NCBI GenBank assembly: GCA_027622975.1
Contig: JAQBVN010000001.1
Span: 1-35,954 of the forward strand
Direction of reading: 5' to 3'
From: Bacteroidota bacterium
GTDB taxonomy: Bacteria; Bacteroidota; Bacteroidia; Flavobacteriales_D; Sanyastnellaceae
Length of the DNA stretch: 35,954 nucleotides
Shown: piece after piece, positions 1 through 8,233 of the stretch
How positions within the stretch are numbered: position 1 is the stretch's first letter
Layout of the letters: every line of letters begins with the position of its first letter
Notes under the pieces: model-generated
Database searches by the model: none
What the model saw: the letters and a program-made list of their open reading frames with translations, nothing else
Told to the model about the DNA's origin: nothing
Position numbers and translations under genes: made by a program

Positions 1-1
1 C

Positions 2-2950
2 TACGTCAACAAGCCTGAAGGCTTGACCCCCGGGGTGGCCAACCACTACGCGTCGACCTACTACAACGGTCACGACTACATGAACGTGTTGGTGAAGACC
101 CGCGAGGGTCGCCCCATTTTCATCAAGAGCAACACCGCCACAGGCGTCGGACGCGCCAACGTTCGCGTGAACGCCTCCGTGATGGGTCTGTACGACAGCG
201 CTCGTCTTCAAGGACCTCACCTCAGCGGTGCCGGTTCCACATGGGAAGCGCTTGACGCTGAAGTGGCGAAGGGATTTGCTGGTGCTGGACGGAAAGTTGT
301 CTTGACCAACACGGTCTTGAGCCCGTCCCTGCAGCGATCCATTGATGCGTTCTGCGAGGCTCGCGGTGCGGAGCACATTCAGGTGGATGCGGTAAGCCAC
401 AGCGCCTTGCGCAACGCTGCCAAGCAGCACACCGGAGTCGACGGGATTCCAGCGTTTGACTTTGCCGCGGCAAAGGCGGTGGTGACCGTGGGTGCGGATT
501 TCCTCGGAACTTGGGGAGACGCGGTGTACTACGCTCCGGAGTGGGCGAAGAGCCGCCGTCCAGAAAACGGTCAAATGTCTAAGCTCCACGCGTTCGAAAC
601 GACCATGAGCTTGACCGGTTCCAACGCCGACACGCGCACCATGGTGAAGCCTTCTGAGCAAGGCAAGGTTCTCGCCGCGTTGCACGGAATCATCACGGGC
701 ACGGGCAACGCCTCAGGCCTCGGTGAAGGTGTGGCCTCTGCTGTACAAGCCGCAGCGGCCGACTTGAAGAAGGCTGGTTCTGCGGGCTTGGTGGTTGCTG
801 GATCCAACGATCTCGACGCGCAACTCGTGGCAGCGGCCATCAACACAGCCCTTGGCGCCGACGGTACGACGGTCAAGTACACGGGCGAAGGCCTGTTTGC
901 CGGAGACGATGCGGCGTTTGGGCAGCTCGTGACGGACATGAATGCAGGCCGCGTGTCTGCGTTGATCATGCACGGCACCAACCCCGCCTACCACGCTGCG
1001 GACAAGGAAGCTTTCCGAGCGGGTCTCGGCAAGGTGAAGTTCAGCGTGAGCACGTCTGGCTTGGCCGATGAAAGCGCTTCGCGTTGCACGGCCATGGCCC
1101 CCGACCACCACTGGTTGGAGAACTGGATGGACCTCCGCATTGGCGGCACTCGGGTGGATTTGGCTCAGCCGACCATCCAGCCGTTGTTTGACACCCGTGC
1201 CGCTGGCGAAAGCTTCATGGCGTGGGCCGGTCAACCCATGGCGTGGTACGACGTGATTCGCACGACACACAACGCGGGCTACACCAGCGACGCGATGTAC
1301 AACGACGCGGCTTGGAACGGATCGTTGCACGACGGCTTCTACATGACAGGCGAAGAAATGCCTGCATCTGCCGCAGCCTTGGCGTCCGATGCTTCTGCCT
1401 CGGTGCGTCGTTTGAACGCCGCCAAAGGAGGCGCCATGGAATTGGCCCTCTACCAAAAGCAAGCCATCGGCTCAGGCGATCAAGCCGGCAACCCCATGTT
1501 GCAGGAAACGCCAGACCCGATTTCCAAAGTGACGTGGGACAACTACGTGACCATGGCCCGTGCGGACATGGAAGCGATGGGCCTCAACACCTACATCGCT
1601 CAACGCGACAAGGCTTCTGTGGTGAAAGTGACGGCGAACGGCCAGTCGGTCGAACTCCCCGCCTTCATGCAGCCTGGTCAAACCCCCGGCACCGTCGGCA
1701 TCGCCCTCGGTTACGGACGGGGTGACTCGGGCGAGAACATTGGCCGTGCGGCATTCGCCACGGGCGAAAACGGAGAGCACCTTCTCACGGCAGACGGAAA
1801 GCCGATGCCGATTGGTGCGAACGTTTTTGGCTTCGCCACCGTCAACGGCGGCGTGCCTCGTTACGACGCCTACGACGTGGCGGTGGAAGCCACAGGAGCC
1901 GAGTACGCCTTGGCGGCAACGCAGATCCACAACACGGTCATGGACCGCGACAGCGTGGTGAAAGAGACGACGTTTGGCAGCTACCTCGCGGAGGCGAGCA
2001 AGCCGAAAGGCAAGGCGTCTTGGAACAAGAGCCACACCTTGAACGTCCATGCGGATGTGAACGGCGACGGCGTCATCAACGCCAGCGACGCCAAGAACAC
2101 GTCAGCGTTTGACCTCTGGAAGAGCCATCCCGTGGAAGGGGTGGGGCACCGTTGGGGCATGACCATCGACCTCACCACCTGCACGGGATGCAGCGCCTGC
2201 GTGACGGCATGCCACATTGAAAACAACGTGCCCGTGGTCGGCAAGGACGAAGTCCGTCGCCACCGGGACATGCACTGGATGCGGATTGACCGCTACTACG
2301 CTTCGGATTGGTCGCAAGAGCGCGGCGCAGAAGAAGGCGTGGGCGTGATTGCATCGTACACGAAGATGGAAGACCCCTCGGCGAACCCTCAGACGGTTCA
2401 CATGCCGATGATGTGCCAGCACTGCAACCACGCTCCGTGCGAAACGGTGTGTCCCGTGGCAGCGACCACGCACAGCAACGAGGGCCTCAACCAAATGACT
2501 TACAACCGTTGCATCGGCACGCGCTACTGTGCGAACAACTGCCCTTACAAGGTGCGTCGTTTCAACTGGTTCAACTACCAGGGTTACGCCAAGTTCCAGC
2601 ACATGAACCCGTCGCAGGACAGCTTGACGCGTCTCGTGTTGAACCCTGACGTCACGGTTCGTGCACGTGGGGTCATCGAGAAGTGCAGCATGTGCGTGCA
2701 GCGCATCCAAGACGGCAAGCTCGAAGCCAAGAAGAATGGCGCGCCCGTGGTGGACGGCGCCATCAAGACGGCTTGCGCGGAAGCGTGCCCAACGAACGCC
2801 ATCACGTTTGGGGACCTCAACGACAACGCGTCGGAGGTCAAGACCAACTCCAAGAACAACCGTTCCTACCACGCCTTGGAAGAGGTGGGCATCCAGCCCA
2901 ACATCTTCTACATGACGAAGGTGCGGAACACTGAATCCAACGAAGCCTGA
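2..2950 (+). CDS. actB: Alternative complex III subunit B (ActB), fused molybdopterin-like and Fe-S protein, 5'-truncated
   Basis: This is the large periplasmic electron-transfer subunit of alternative complex III, the menaquinol:cytochrome c oxidoreductase that replaces bc1 in many Bacteroidota. The frame is open from base 2, so the N-terminus (expected Tat signal) lies upstream; 982 residues are visible. The first ~700 residues resemble the molybdopterin-oxidoreductase fold that in ActB carries no cofactor. The C-terminal part is a ferredoxin-like module with four cysteine sets: CxxCxxCxxxC at 2180-2212, CxxCxxxxCxxxC at 2414-2452, Cx5CxxxC at 2510-2542, and CxxC (2684-2695) with CxxxC (2774-2788). 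This fits the three 4Fe-4S plus one 3Fe-4S clusters known for the family. The two parts are joined by a segment holding a Ca2+-loop motif at 2054-2089. The stop is 10 nt before actC. Confidence 0.95.
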   Translation, partial: YVNKPEGLTPGVANHYASTYYNGHDYMNVLVKTREGRPIFIKSNTATGVGRANVRVNASVMGLYDSARLQGPHLSGAGSTWEALDAEVAKGFAGAGRKVVLTNTVLSPSLQRSIDAFCEARGAEHIQVDAVSHSALRNAAKQHTGVDGIPAFDFAAAKAVVTVGADFLGTWGDAVYYAPEWAKSRRPENGQMSKLHAFETTMSLTGSNADTRTMVKPSEQGKVLAALHGIITGTGNASGLGEGVASAVQAAAADLKKAGSAGLVVAGSNDLDAQLVAAAINTALGADGTTVKYTGEGLFAGDDAAFGQLVTDMNAGRVSALIMHGTNPAYHAADKEAFRAGLGKVKFSVSTSGLADESASRCTAMAPDHHWLENWMDLRIGGTRVDLAQPTIQPLFDTRAAGESFMAWAGQPMAWYDVIRTTHNAGYTSDAMYNDAAWNGSLHDGFYMTGEEMPASAAALASDASASVRRLNAAKGGAMELALYQKQAIGSGDQAGNPMLQETPDPISKVTWDNYVTMARADMEAMGLNTYIAQRDKASVVKVTANGQSVELPAFMQPGQTPGTVGIALGYGRGDSGENIGRAAFATGENGEHLLTADGKPMPIGANVFGFATVNGGVPRYDAYDVAVEATGAEYALAATQIHNTVMDRDSVVKETTFGSYLAEASKPKGKASWNKSHTLNVHADVNGDGVINASDAKNTSAFDLWKSHPVEGVGHRWGMTIDLTTCTGCSACVTACHIENNVPVVGKDEVRRHRDMHWMRIDRYYASDWSQERGAEEGVGVIASYTKMEDPSANPQTVHMPMMCQHCNHAPCETVCPVAATTHSNEGLNQMTYNRCIGTRYCANNCPYKVRRFNWFNYQGYAKFQHMNPSQDSLTRLVLNPDVTVRARGVIEKCSMCVQRIQDGKLEAKKNGAPVVDGAIKTACAEACPTNAITFGDLNDNASEVKTNSKNNRSYHALEEVGIQPNIFYMTKVRNTESNEA
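2054..2089 (+). other. Dockerin/EF-hand-like calcium loop inside ActB
   Basis: The twelve codons read D-V-N-G-D-G-V-I-N-A-S-D. Acidic or amide ligands sit at loop positions 1, 3, 5, 9 and 12, with Gly at 6 and Ile at 8, which is the pattern of a dockerin-type or EF-hand Ca2+-binding loop. It lies between the molybdopterin-like domain and the first Fe-S cysteine set. The motif is seen directly; metal binding is inferred. Confidence 0.6.
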
Positions 2951-2960
2951 TCCCCTCGTC

Positions 2961-4337
2961 ATGCAGAGAGAAGCAGCCATTCGCGAACCCCTGATTCTGG
3001 GGCACAAGACCTACAAGGACATCACCGATGACGTTGTGGGACCGATCATGGGACCCGCCCCGCTCGGGTGGAAAATCATGATCACCATCTCCAGCATCAT
3101 CGCTCTTTACGGCGTAGGATGCATCCTGTACCTGCTCGGCACAGGAATTGGAGTGTGGGGATTGAACAAGACGGTCGACTGGGCCTGGGACATCACCAAT
3201 TTCGTGTGGTGGGTAGGGATTGGTCACGCCGGAACGCTGATTTCAGCAGTGCTTCTGCTGTTCCGTCAAAAGTGGCGGATGGCGATCAACCGCTCTGCGG
3301 AAGCCATGACCATCTTCGCCGTCATCATGGCCGCGGTCTTCCCCGGCATTCACATGGGACGGATTTGGGTGAGCTACTGGGTGTTGCCGCTTCCCAACCA
3401 GTTTGGGTCGTTGTGGGTGAATTTCAACAGCCCGCTTTTGTGGGACGTGTTCGCTATTTCAACCTACTTCTCGGTTTCGCTTGTCTTCTGGTACATCGGT
3501 TTGATTCCGGATTTTGCGACCATTCGCGACCGCATGACCAAACCTCTGTCCAAGAAGATCTATGGCATTCTGAGTTTTGGATGGAGTGGACGCGCCAAGC
3601 ATTGGACGCGTTTTGAAGAGGTCAGCTTGGTGCTCGCCGGCATCGCGACGCCTCTTGTGTTCTCGGTGCACTCAATCGTCTCGATGGACTTCGCCACCTC
3701 GGTCATTCCAGGTTGGCACACGACCATCTTCCCGCCATACTTTGTATCGGGAGCTGTGTTCTCGGGTTTTGCCATGGTGCAAACCTTGTTGCTGATCATG
3801 CGCAAGGGCATGAAGCTTGAGAATTACATCCACGTCAAGCACGTCGAGTACATGAACATCGTCATCATTGTGACGGGCTCCATCGTGGGTGTCGCGTACC
3901 TCACGGAGTTGTTCATTTCATGGTACAGCGGCGTGGAGTACGAGAGTTACGCGTTCATCAACCGTTTCAGCGGTCCCTACAGCTGGGCTTACTGGATGAT
4001 GATGACGTGCAACGTGATCAGCCCGCAGCTGTTTTGGATCAAGAAAATCCGTCGCAGCTTGGTGGCCACGTTCGCTCTGTCCATTGTCGTGAACATCGGC
4101 ATGTGGTTTGAGCGGTACGTGATCATCGTGACGTCCCTGCACCGAGACTACCTTCCATCGAGTTGGGGGGAATTCCACGCCACGAGTATCGACATCGGCA
4201 TTTTCATCGGCACATTGGGCATTTTCTTGACGCTGTTTTTGGCGTTTGCCCGCTTCTTCCCCGTGCTGGCGTTGAACGAATTGAAGACCATCCTGAAGTC
4301 CAGCGGTGAGTCCTACAAAAAAGAGCAGGCCCAATGA
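2961..4337 (+). CDS. actC: Alternative complex III quinol-binding membrane subunit ActC (NrfD/PsrC family)
   Basis: This 458-residue polytopic membrane protein of the NrfD/PsrC family is one of two homologous ACIII subunits (with ActF) proposed to carry the menaquinol site and couple quinol oxidation to charge movement. The sequence shows a soluble N-terminus of about 30 residues and then a series of hydrophobic helices separated by short charged loops. Family-typical stretches include FVWWVGIGHAG and GIHMGRIWV. The ATG is 10 nt after the actB stop, and the gene ends in an ATGA overlap with actD (4334-4337), indicating translational coupling. Length and position match ActC of other Bacteroidota. 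The start could in principle be later, but the charged N-terminus is usual. Confidence 0.95.
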   Translation: MQREAAIREPLILGHKTYKDITDDVVGPIMGPAPLGWKIMITISSIIALYGVGCILYLLGTGIGVWGLNKTVDWAWDITNFVWWVGIGHAGTLISAVLLLFRQKWRMAINRSAEAMTIFAVIMAAVFPGIHMGRIWVSYWVLPLPNQFGSLWVNFNSPLLWDVFAISTYFSVSLVFWYIGLIPDFATIRDRMTKPLSKKIYGILSFGWSGRAKHWTRFEEVSLVLAGIATPLVFSVHSIVSMDFATSVIPGWHTTIFPPYFVSGAVFSGFAMVQTLLLIMRKGMKLENYIHVKHVEYMNIVIIVTGSIVGVAYLTELFISWYSGVEYESYAFINRFSGPYSWAYWMMMTCNVISPQLFWIKKIRRSLVATFALSIVVNIGMWFERYVIIVTSLHRDYLPSSWGEFHATSIDIGIFIGTLGIFLTLFLAFARFFPVLALNELKTILKSSGESYKKEQAQ

Positions 4338-4861
4338 GCAAGATCTTCCACGTCATGTACGACGACGACGCCAAGGTGTTGGCTGCAGCCTCCACCCTGG
4401 TGGGGCAAGGCATCCGAGTCAAGGATGTGTTTTCGCCATTCCCCATCCACGGCATTGACCCCATCATTGGGGTGAAGCGCACGCGGTTGGCCATCTGCTC
4501 CTTCATGTATGCCATGACCGGCACGTCTTTGGCGTTGCTCGGCATGTGGTACTTCATGATCAACGACTGGCCGATGAACATCGGGGGCAAGCCGAGCTTC
4601 TCGTTGATCGAGAACATCACGGCCTTCATTCCTGTGACTTTTGAATTTTCGGTGTTGTGTGGCGCGCACGGCATGGCCCTGACGTACTTGTTGCGGAATG
4701 GAACGTTGCCCGGTATGCCCGCGACCAACCCTGACCCGCGAACCACGGATGACAAGTTTGTGGTTGAAATCTCCACCGACAACAACAGCATGTCCGCTGA
4801 CGAAATCGAATCTGCGATTCGCGCCACTGACTTGCTTGAACTCAGCATCAAAGACGCCTAA
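4334..4861 (+). CDS. actD: Alternative complex III subunit ActD (DUF3341)
   Basis: This 175-residue DUF3341 protein is the small membrane-anchored ACIII subunit with a cytoplasmic domain. It contains no cofactor motif. The N-terminal ~55 residues look like a compact soluble domain (MSKIFHVMYDDD, then VKDVFSPFPIHGID). Two hydrophobic helices follow (around residues 58-80 and 97-120), the second containing FEFSVLCGAHG, and then an acidic C-terminal tail. The start overlaps the actC stop by ATGA; the stop is 3 nt before actE. Its role in the complex appears structural, binding the membrane arm next to ActC. Identity rests on order, length and the typical N-terminus. Confidence 0.93.
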   Translation: MSKIFHVMYDDDAKVLAAASTLVGQGIRVKDVFSPFPIHGIDPIIGVKRTRLAICSFMYAMTGTSLALLGMWYFMINDWPMNIGGKPSFSLIENITAFIPVTFEFSVLCGAHGMALTYLLRNGTLPGMPATNPDPRTTDDKFVVEISTDNNSMSADEIESAIRATDLLELSIKDA

Positions 4862-4864
4862 GCC

Positions 4865-5548
4865 ATGTCAAAGCGTTGGAACCTTGTCGCCCCAGTGACT
4901 GCCGTGATGGCCGTCATGACGGGTTGTGCCACGGACCCAAACAGTCCGGGACTTGAATACATGCCCGACATGTACCGTTCTCCTGCCGTGGAGGCGTACG
5001 TCGATTACGGCATGGATCCTTATTACGTGACCGAAGAGGTTGCTTCTGCACAACGGAACACGCCCAGTGCGCGCGTTCCTGTGGCAGGCACCATTGCATT
5101 TGTGGGGGAGAACAAAGCGTTTGGCCTTCCCTACGCCTACCCAAACACGCCTGAAGGCTACGAGGCGGCAGGAGCAGAACTCGTCAGCCCCTTGAGCGCA
5201 TCGAAGGCTCACATCGAGTCGGGCATGGAGATTTACGAGAAGATGTGCAGCCAATGTCACGGAGCGGAAGGCAAGGGCGACGGGGCATTGTCCAAGAACG
5301 GCCACATTGCGGGCATTCCGTCCTACGCTGACAAATTGAAAGATCTCCCTGTGGGGAAGATGTACCACACCTTGACTTATGGCAAGGGCCTGATGGGCTC
5401 CCATGCGTCCCAGCTGTCCCAAAAGGATCGCTGGCTGGTGATTGAATACATCAAGGTGCTTCAAAACGGAGGCGAGATGCCTGAGTTTGATGAAGCGGGC
5501 AACGTGGTTGAACCGGCGACTGAAGGCGCCATGGCAATGAACAACTGA
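4865..5548 (+). CDS. actE: Alternative complex III monohaem cytochrome c lipoprotein ActE
   Basis: This 227-residue periplasmic cytochrome subunit of ACIII takes electrons from the ActB Fe-S chain and can pass them to the terminal oxidase. Residues 1-21 form a lipoprotein signal (hydrophobic stretch ending VMTGC), with lipidation expected at Cys21. A single haem c motif, CSQCH, lies at residues 128-132. Met166 and Met177 are candidate distal ligands in the segment GKMYHTLTYGKGLMGSH. The domain is a class I cytochrome c fold ending near residue 205. The ATG is 3 nt after actD and the stop 2 nt before actF. Only one haem motif is present, in keeping with ActE rather than pentahaem ActA. Confidence 0.94.
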   Translation: MSKRWNLVAPVTAVMAVMTGCATDPNSPGLEYMPDMYRSPAVEAYVDYGMDPYYVTEEVASAQRNTPSARVPVAGTIAFVGENKAFGLPYAYPNTPEGYEAAGAELVSPLSASKAHIESGMEIYEKMCSQCHGAEGKGDGALSKNGHIAGIPSYADKLKDLPVGKMYHTLTYGKGLMGSHASQLSQKDRWLVIEYIKVLQNGGEMPEFDEAGNVVEPATEGAMAMNN

Positions 5549-5550
5549 TC

Positions 5551-6807
5551 ATGGAATTCAAGTTTGAAGGACGTTTGAAGCTGCTGACCCAAGTCCTGAT
5601 GGGGATTGGGATTGTGGCACTCGTGGGCGGATTTTTGACCGACCACAGCGATCATCACCAACGTTGGTGGGCCAACTTGCTGATCAATGGATTTTTCTTT
5701 TTCAGCATCGCCTTGGCGGCCCTGTTTTTCTACGCCTTGCAATATGCCACCGAAAGTGGTTGGTCGGCGGTGTTGAAGCGTTGGTTTGAGGCCTTCTGGG
5801 GATACCTCCCTTGGGGCGCTGGTGTCATAGTGGTTGTGTTGTTGGCAGGGAAGTTCCATGCCCATCATTTGTACCATTGGATGGATCACACCCTCTACCA
5901 TGAATTCATGGTGGACCACGGAGATCACGTGGATTACGTGGATGAGATGGTTGAAGGTGCGGTTTTGAACCCCAATTATGATCATGTCATTGCTGGAAAG
6001 GCTGCCTATTTCGCGGATTGGTTCTTTTGGCTCCGTACGGTTGTGTACCTCGGAACGTTCTTGATTTTTGCCCGTTTGTTCCGCAAATGGTCATTGCAGG
6101 AAGACGAGGCCCCTAACTTGGACTTGCACTACAAGCAATACCGCCGTGGGGCCTTGTTCTTGGTTTTCTTTGCCGTGTTCAGTTCAACCTTGGCGTGGGA
6201 TTGGATCATGTCCATCGACACGCACTGGTTCAGCACACTGTTTGGTTGGTATGTATTCAGTGGCATGTGGGTGAGTTTCATCATTTTCACCAACCTGTCG
6301 ATGCTGTGGTTGCGCAGCAAGGGCTACTTCCAAGAGGTGAACGAAAGCCACATGCACGACTTGGGCAAGTGGATGTTCGCAATCTCCATGCTTTGGAGTT
6401 ACCTGTGGGTGAGCCAATTCCTTCTGATTTGGTACTCCAACATTCCCGAGGAAGTGACGTACTACATGGGTCGAATTCTGGGGGATTACAAGGTGCCATT
6501 CTTGGTGATGTTCTTCATCAATTTTGCGGTCCCCTTCTACACGTTGATCGCACGGGATGCCAAGCGCAATCCACGATTTGTGGTGCCAGTCGGTTTGCTC
6601 ATCTTCATTGCTCACTTTGTGGACGTCTACTTGCTCGTCATCCCAGGAACCATGTTTGATCACAACCATTTTGGTTTCTTTGAAGTCGGATTGTTCTTGG
6701 GCTTCTTGGGGCTGTTCATGAACCGGACCTTCTCCACCTTGGCAAAGGCACCCCTCATCAGCAAAAACCACCCAATGCTTCAGGAGAGCATGGAACTCCA
6801 TTACTGA
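5551..6807 (+). CDS. actF: Alternative complex III membrane subunit ActF (NrfD-like)
   Basis: This 418-residue integral membrane protein is homologous in fold to ActC and is the second membrane-arm subunit of ACIII. It has about ten hydrophobic helices. After the third lies a histidine-rich loop (residues ~103-130, HAHHLYHWMDH followed by further His and acidic residues) that should lie outside the bilayer. The last helices are followed by a short soluble tail. The start is 2 nt after the actE stop. The next gene, coxB, begins 20 nt downstream, so the ACIII and oxidase genes form one transcription unit. The assignment is secure from position and length; whether ActF binds quinol or only moves protons is not settled. 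Confidence 0.93.
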   Translation: MEFKFEGRLKLLTQVLMGIGIVALVGGFLTDHSDHHQRWWANLLINGFFFFSIALAALFFYALQYATESGWSAVLKRWFEAFWGYLPWGAGVIVVVLLAGKFHAHHLYHWMDHTLYHEFMVDHGDHVDYVDEMVEGAVLNPNYDHVIAGKAAYFADWFFWLRTVVYLGTFLIFARLFRKWSLQEDEAPNLDLHYKQYRRGALFLVFFAVFSSTLAWDWIMSIDTHWFSTLFGWYVFSGMWVSFIIFTNLSMLWLRSKGYFQEVNESHMHDLGKWMFAISMLWSYLWVSQFLLIWYSNIPEEVTYYMGRILGDYKVPFLVMFFINFAVPFYTLIARDAKRNPRFVVPVGLLIFIAHFVDVYLLVIPGTMFDHNHFGFFEVGLFLGFLGLFMNRTFSTLAKAPLISKNHPMLQESMELHY

Positions 6808-6827
6808 TTTAGACAACAGACTACCTC

Positions 6828-8231
6828 ATGAAACTCATCACGCTGCTCGTCGTCATTGCTGGGGTCATTGCCTTGGCGCAATTGGCCAAGGTAGGCCAGT
6901 TGACGGCTCTCATTCGGAACAAGAAAGAGGAAGACATCAGCGAGGCAGATTCTCGCCTCAACGGAAGTTTGTTTGTCGTCTTCATGGTGCTTTTTTACGC
7001 GTCATTCGTTTGGTTGTTGGTGCGTTATGGAGATTACGCGCCTCCGTCTGCTTCGGCTCACGGGGAGGCTGTAGACACCTTGATGTCCTTCAACATGTAC
7101 ATCATCACGGCCGTGTTCTTCCTGGTGAACACAGCATTGTTCTTGTTCGCCAACAAATACCGTTACGAAAAGGGACGTAAGGCCAAGTTCTTCGCCCACG
7201 ACAATCGGCTTGAATTGGTGTGGACCGTGATTCCATCGATTGTGTTGGCGGTCATCATCATTTACGGGTTGAGAACATGGAATGACATGACAGGTGCCCC
7301 CGCGGAAGATGCGTTGCGGGTGGAAGTGTATTCCAAACAATTTGACTGGACCGCCCGCTACCCAGGGGCGGACGGGGAATTTGGTTTGGCCAATTACAAC
7401 TTGATCACCCCAACCAACCCATTGGGCATCGTGACTGCCGATGGCGTGGAGGAGGCCCTTGAGGAGATTGAAGTCCAAATCGCCAAGATTGAGTCTGAGC
7501 TGTCGCATGAGCGCGGTCGAATGTTGGCAGAGATCGAGGAGATCCAGGCAGTGTTGCACCACAATCATCACGCAGGGCATGGTCATGCAGAGGACCACGG
7601 TCATGGCGACCACGGCATGTCTGAGGAACGCACCGCGCTTCTGGAGGCTCGACTGCATGAGTTGGAGCATATGTTGGAAAGCGATGACGTCGTGATTTTG
7701 TCCGAAGCTGCTTTCGAGGCGAAGGAGGACAAGCTTCACCGCCTCAAAAGACATCGCCAACGAATCATGGAGGTGAAGCCGTTTGATTTTGATGGTGGAT
7801 TGTCGGCTTGGGAGGCTGGGATGGATGACAAAATCATGAAGGGTGAGTTTCACCTGCCTGTGGGCCGCGAAGTGGAGTTTGTGTTTCGTTCTCGTGACGT
7901 GATTCACAGCGCGTACATGCCGCATTTCCGTGCGCAGATGAACACCGTCCCTGGTGTGCCAACGCGATTCAAGATGACACCGACCATCACCACGGACAGC
8001 ATGCGGACCATTCTGAACAATCCGGACTTTGACTACATTTTGCTGTGCAACAAGGTGTGTGGAGCGGCACACTTCAACATGCAAATGAAGGTTGTCGTCG
8101 AAAGTGAAGAGGAATACAATGCATGGCTTGAGTCTCAAGAGGAGTTCTTGGCAGAGAAGCCCAACATGGTCAACCCTGACGCTCGCGCAGAGGTGACCAC
8201 CAATGACAACGAAGAATCAGCAACCCTTTGA
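6828..8231 (+). CDS. coxB: Cytochrome c oxidase subunit II (CoxB) with a large coiled-coil/His-rich insertion
   Basis: Subunit II of a haem-copper oxidase; its CuA centre accepts electrons from cytochrome c. Two N-terminal helices (residues ~1-22 and ~46-68) precede the two usual subunit II helices (~88-108 and ~129-148). The cupredoxin domain begins near residue 163 and is interrupted at ~204-335. The CuA ligands are H360 in DVIHSAY and C407, C411, H415 and M418 in CNKVCGAAHFNM. The insertion is rich in Glu, Leu, Arg and Lys with heptad-like spacing and has a histidine-rich hinge at 244-262. At 467 residues the protein is clearly longer than a typical subunit II. CuA is intact, so this is a cytochrome c oxidase rather than a quinol oxidase. 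Its stop is 2 nt before the coxA ATG. Confidence 0.95.
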   Translation: MKLITLLVVIAGVIALAQLAKVGQLTALIRNKKEEDISEADSRLNGSLFVVFMVLFYASFVWLLVRYGDYAPPSASAHGEAVDTLMSFNMYIITAVFFLVNTALFLFANKYRYEKGRKAKFFAHDNRLELVWTVIPSIVLAVIIIYGLRTWNDMTGAPAEDALRVEVYSKQFDWTARYPGADGEFGLANYNLITPTNPLGIVTADGVEEALEEIEVQIAKIESELSHERGRMLAEIEEIQAVLHHNHHAGHGHAEDHGHGDHGMSEERTALLEARLHELEHMLESDDVVILSEAAFEAKEDKLHRLKRHRQRIMEVKPFDFDGGLSAWEAGMDDKIMKGEFHLPVGREVEFVFRSRDVIHSAYMPHFRAQMNTVPGVPTRFKMTPTITTDSMRTILNNPDFDYILLCNKVCGAAHFNMQMKVVVESEEEYNAWLESQEEFLAEKPNMVNPDARAEVTTNDNEESATL

Positions 8232-8233
8232 AC

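Noticed and set aside
7557-7613. His-rich repeat in coxB as a possible sequencing or frameshift artefact
   Set aside because: The frame continues without a break into an intact CuA domain and codon use is normal, so it is treated as a real insertion.
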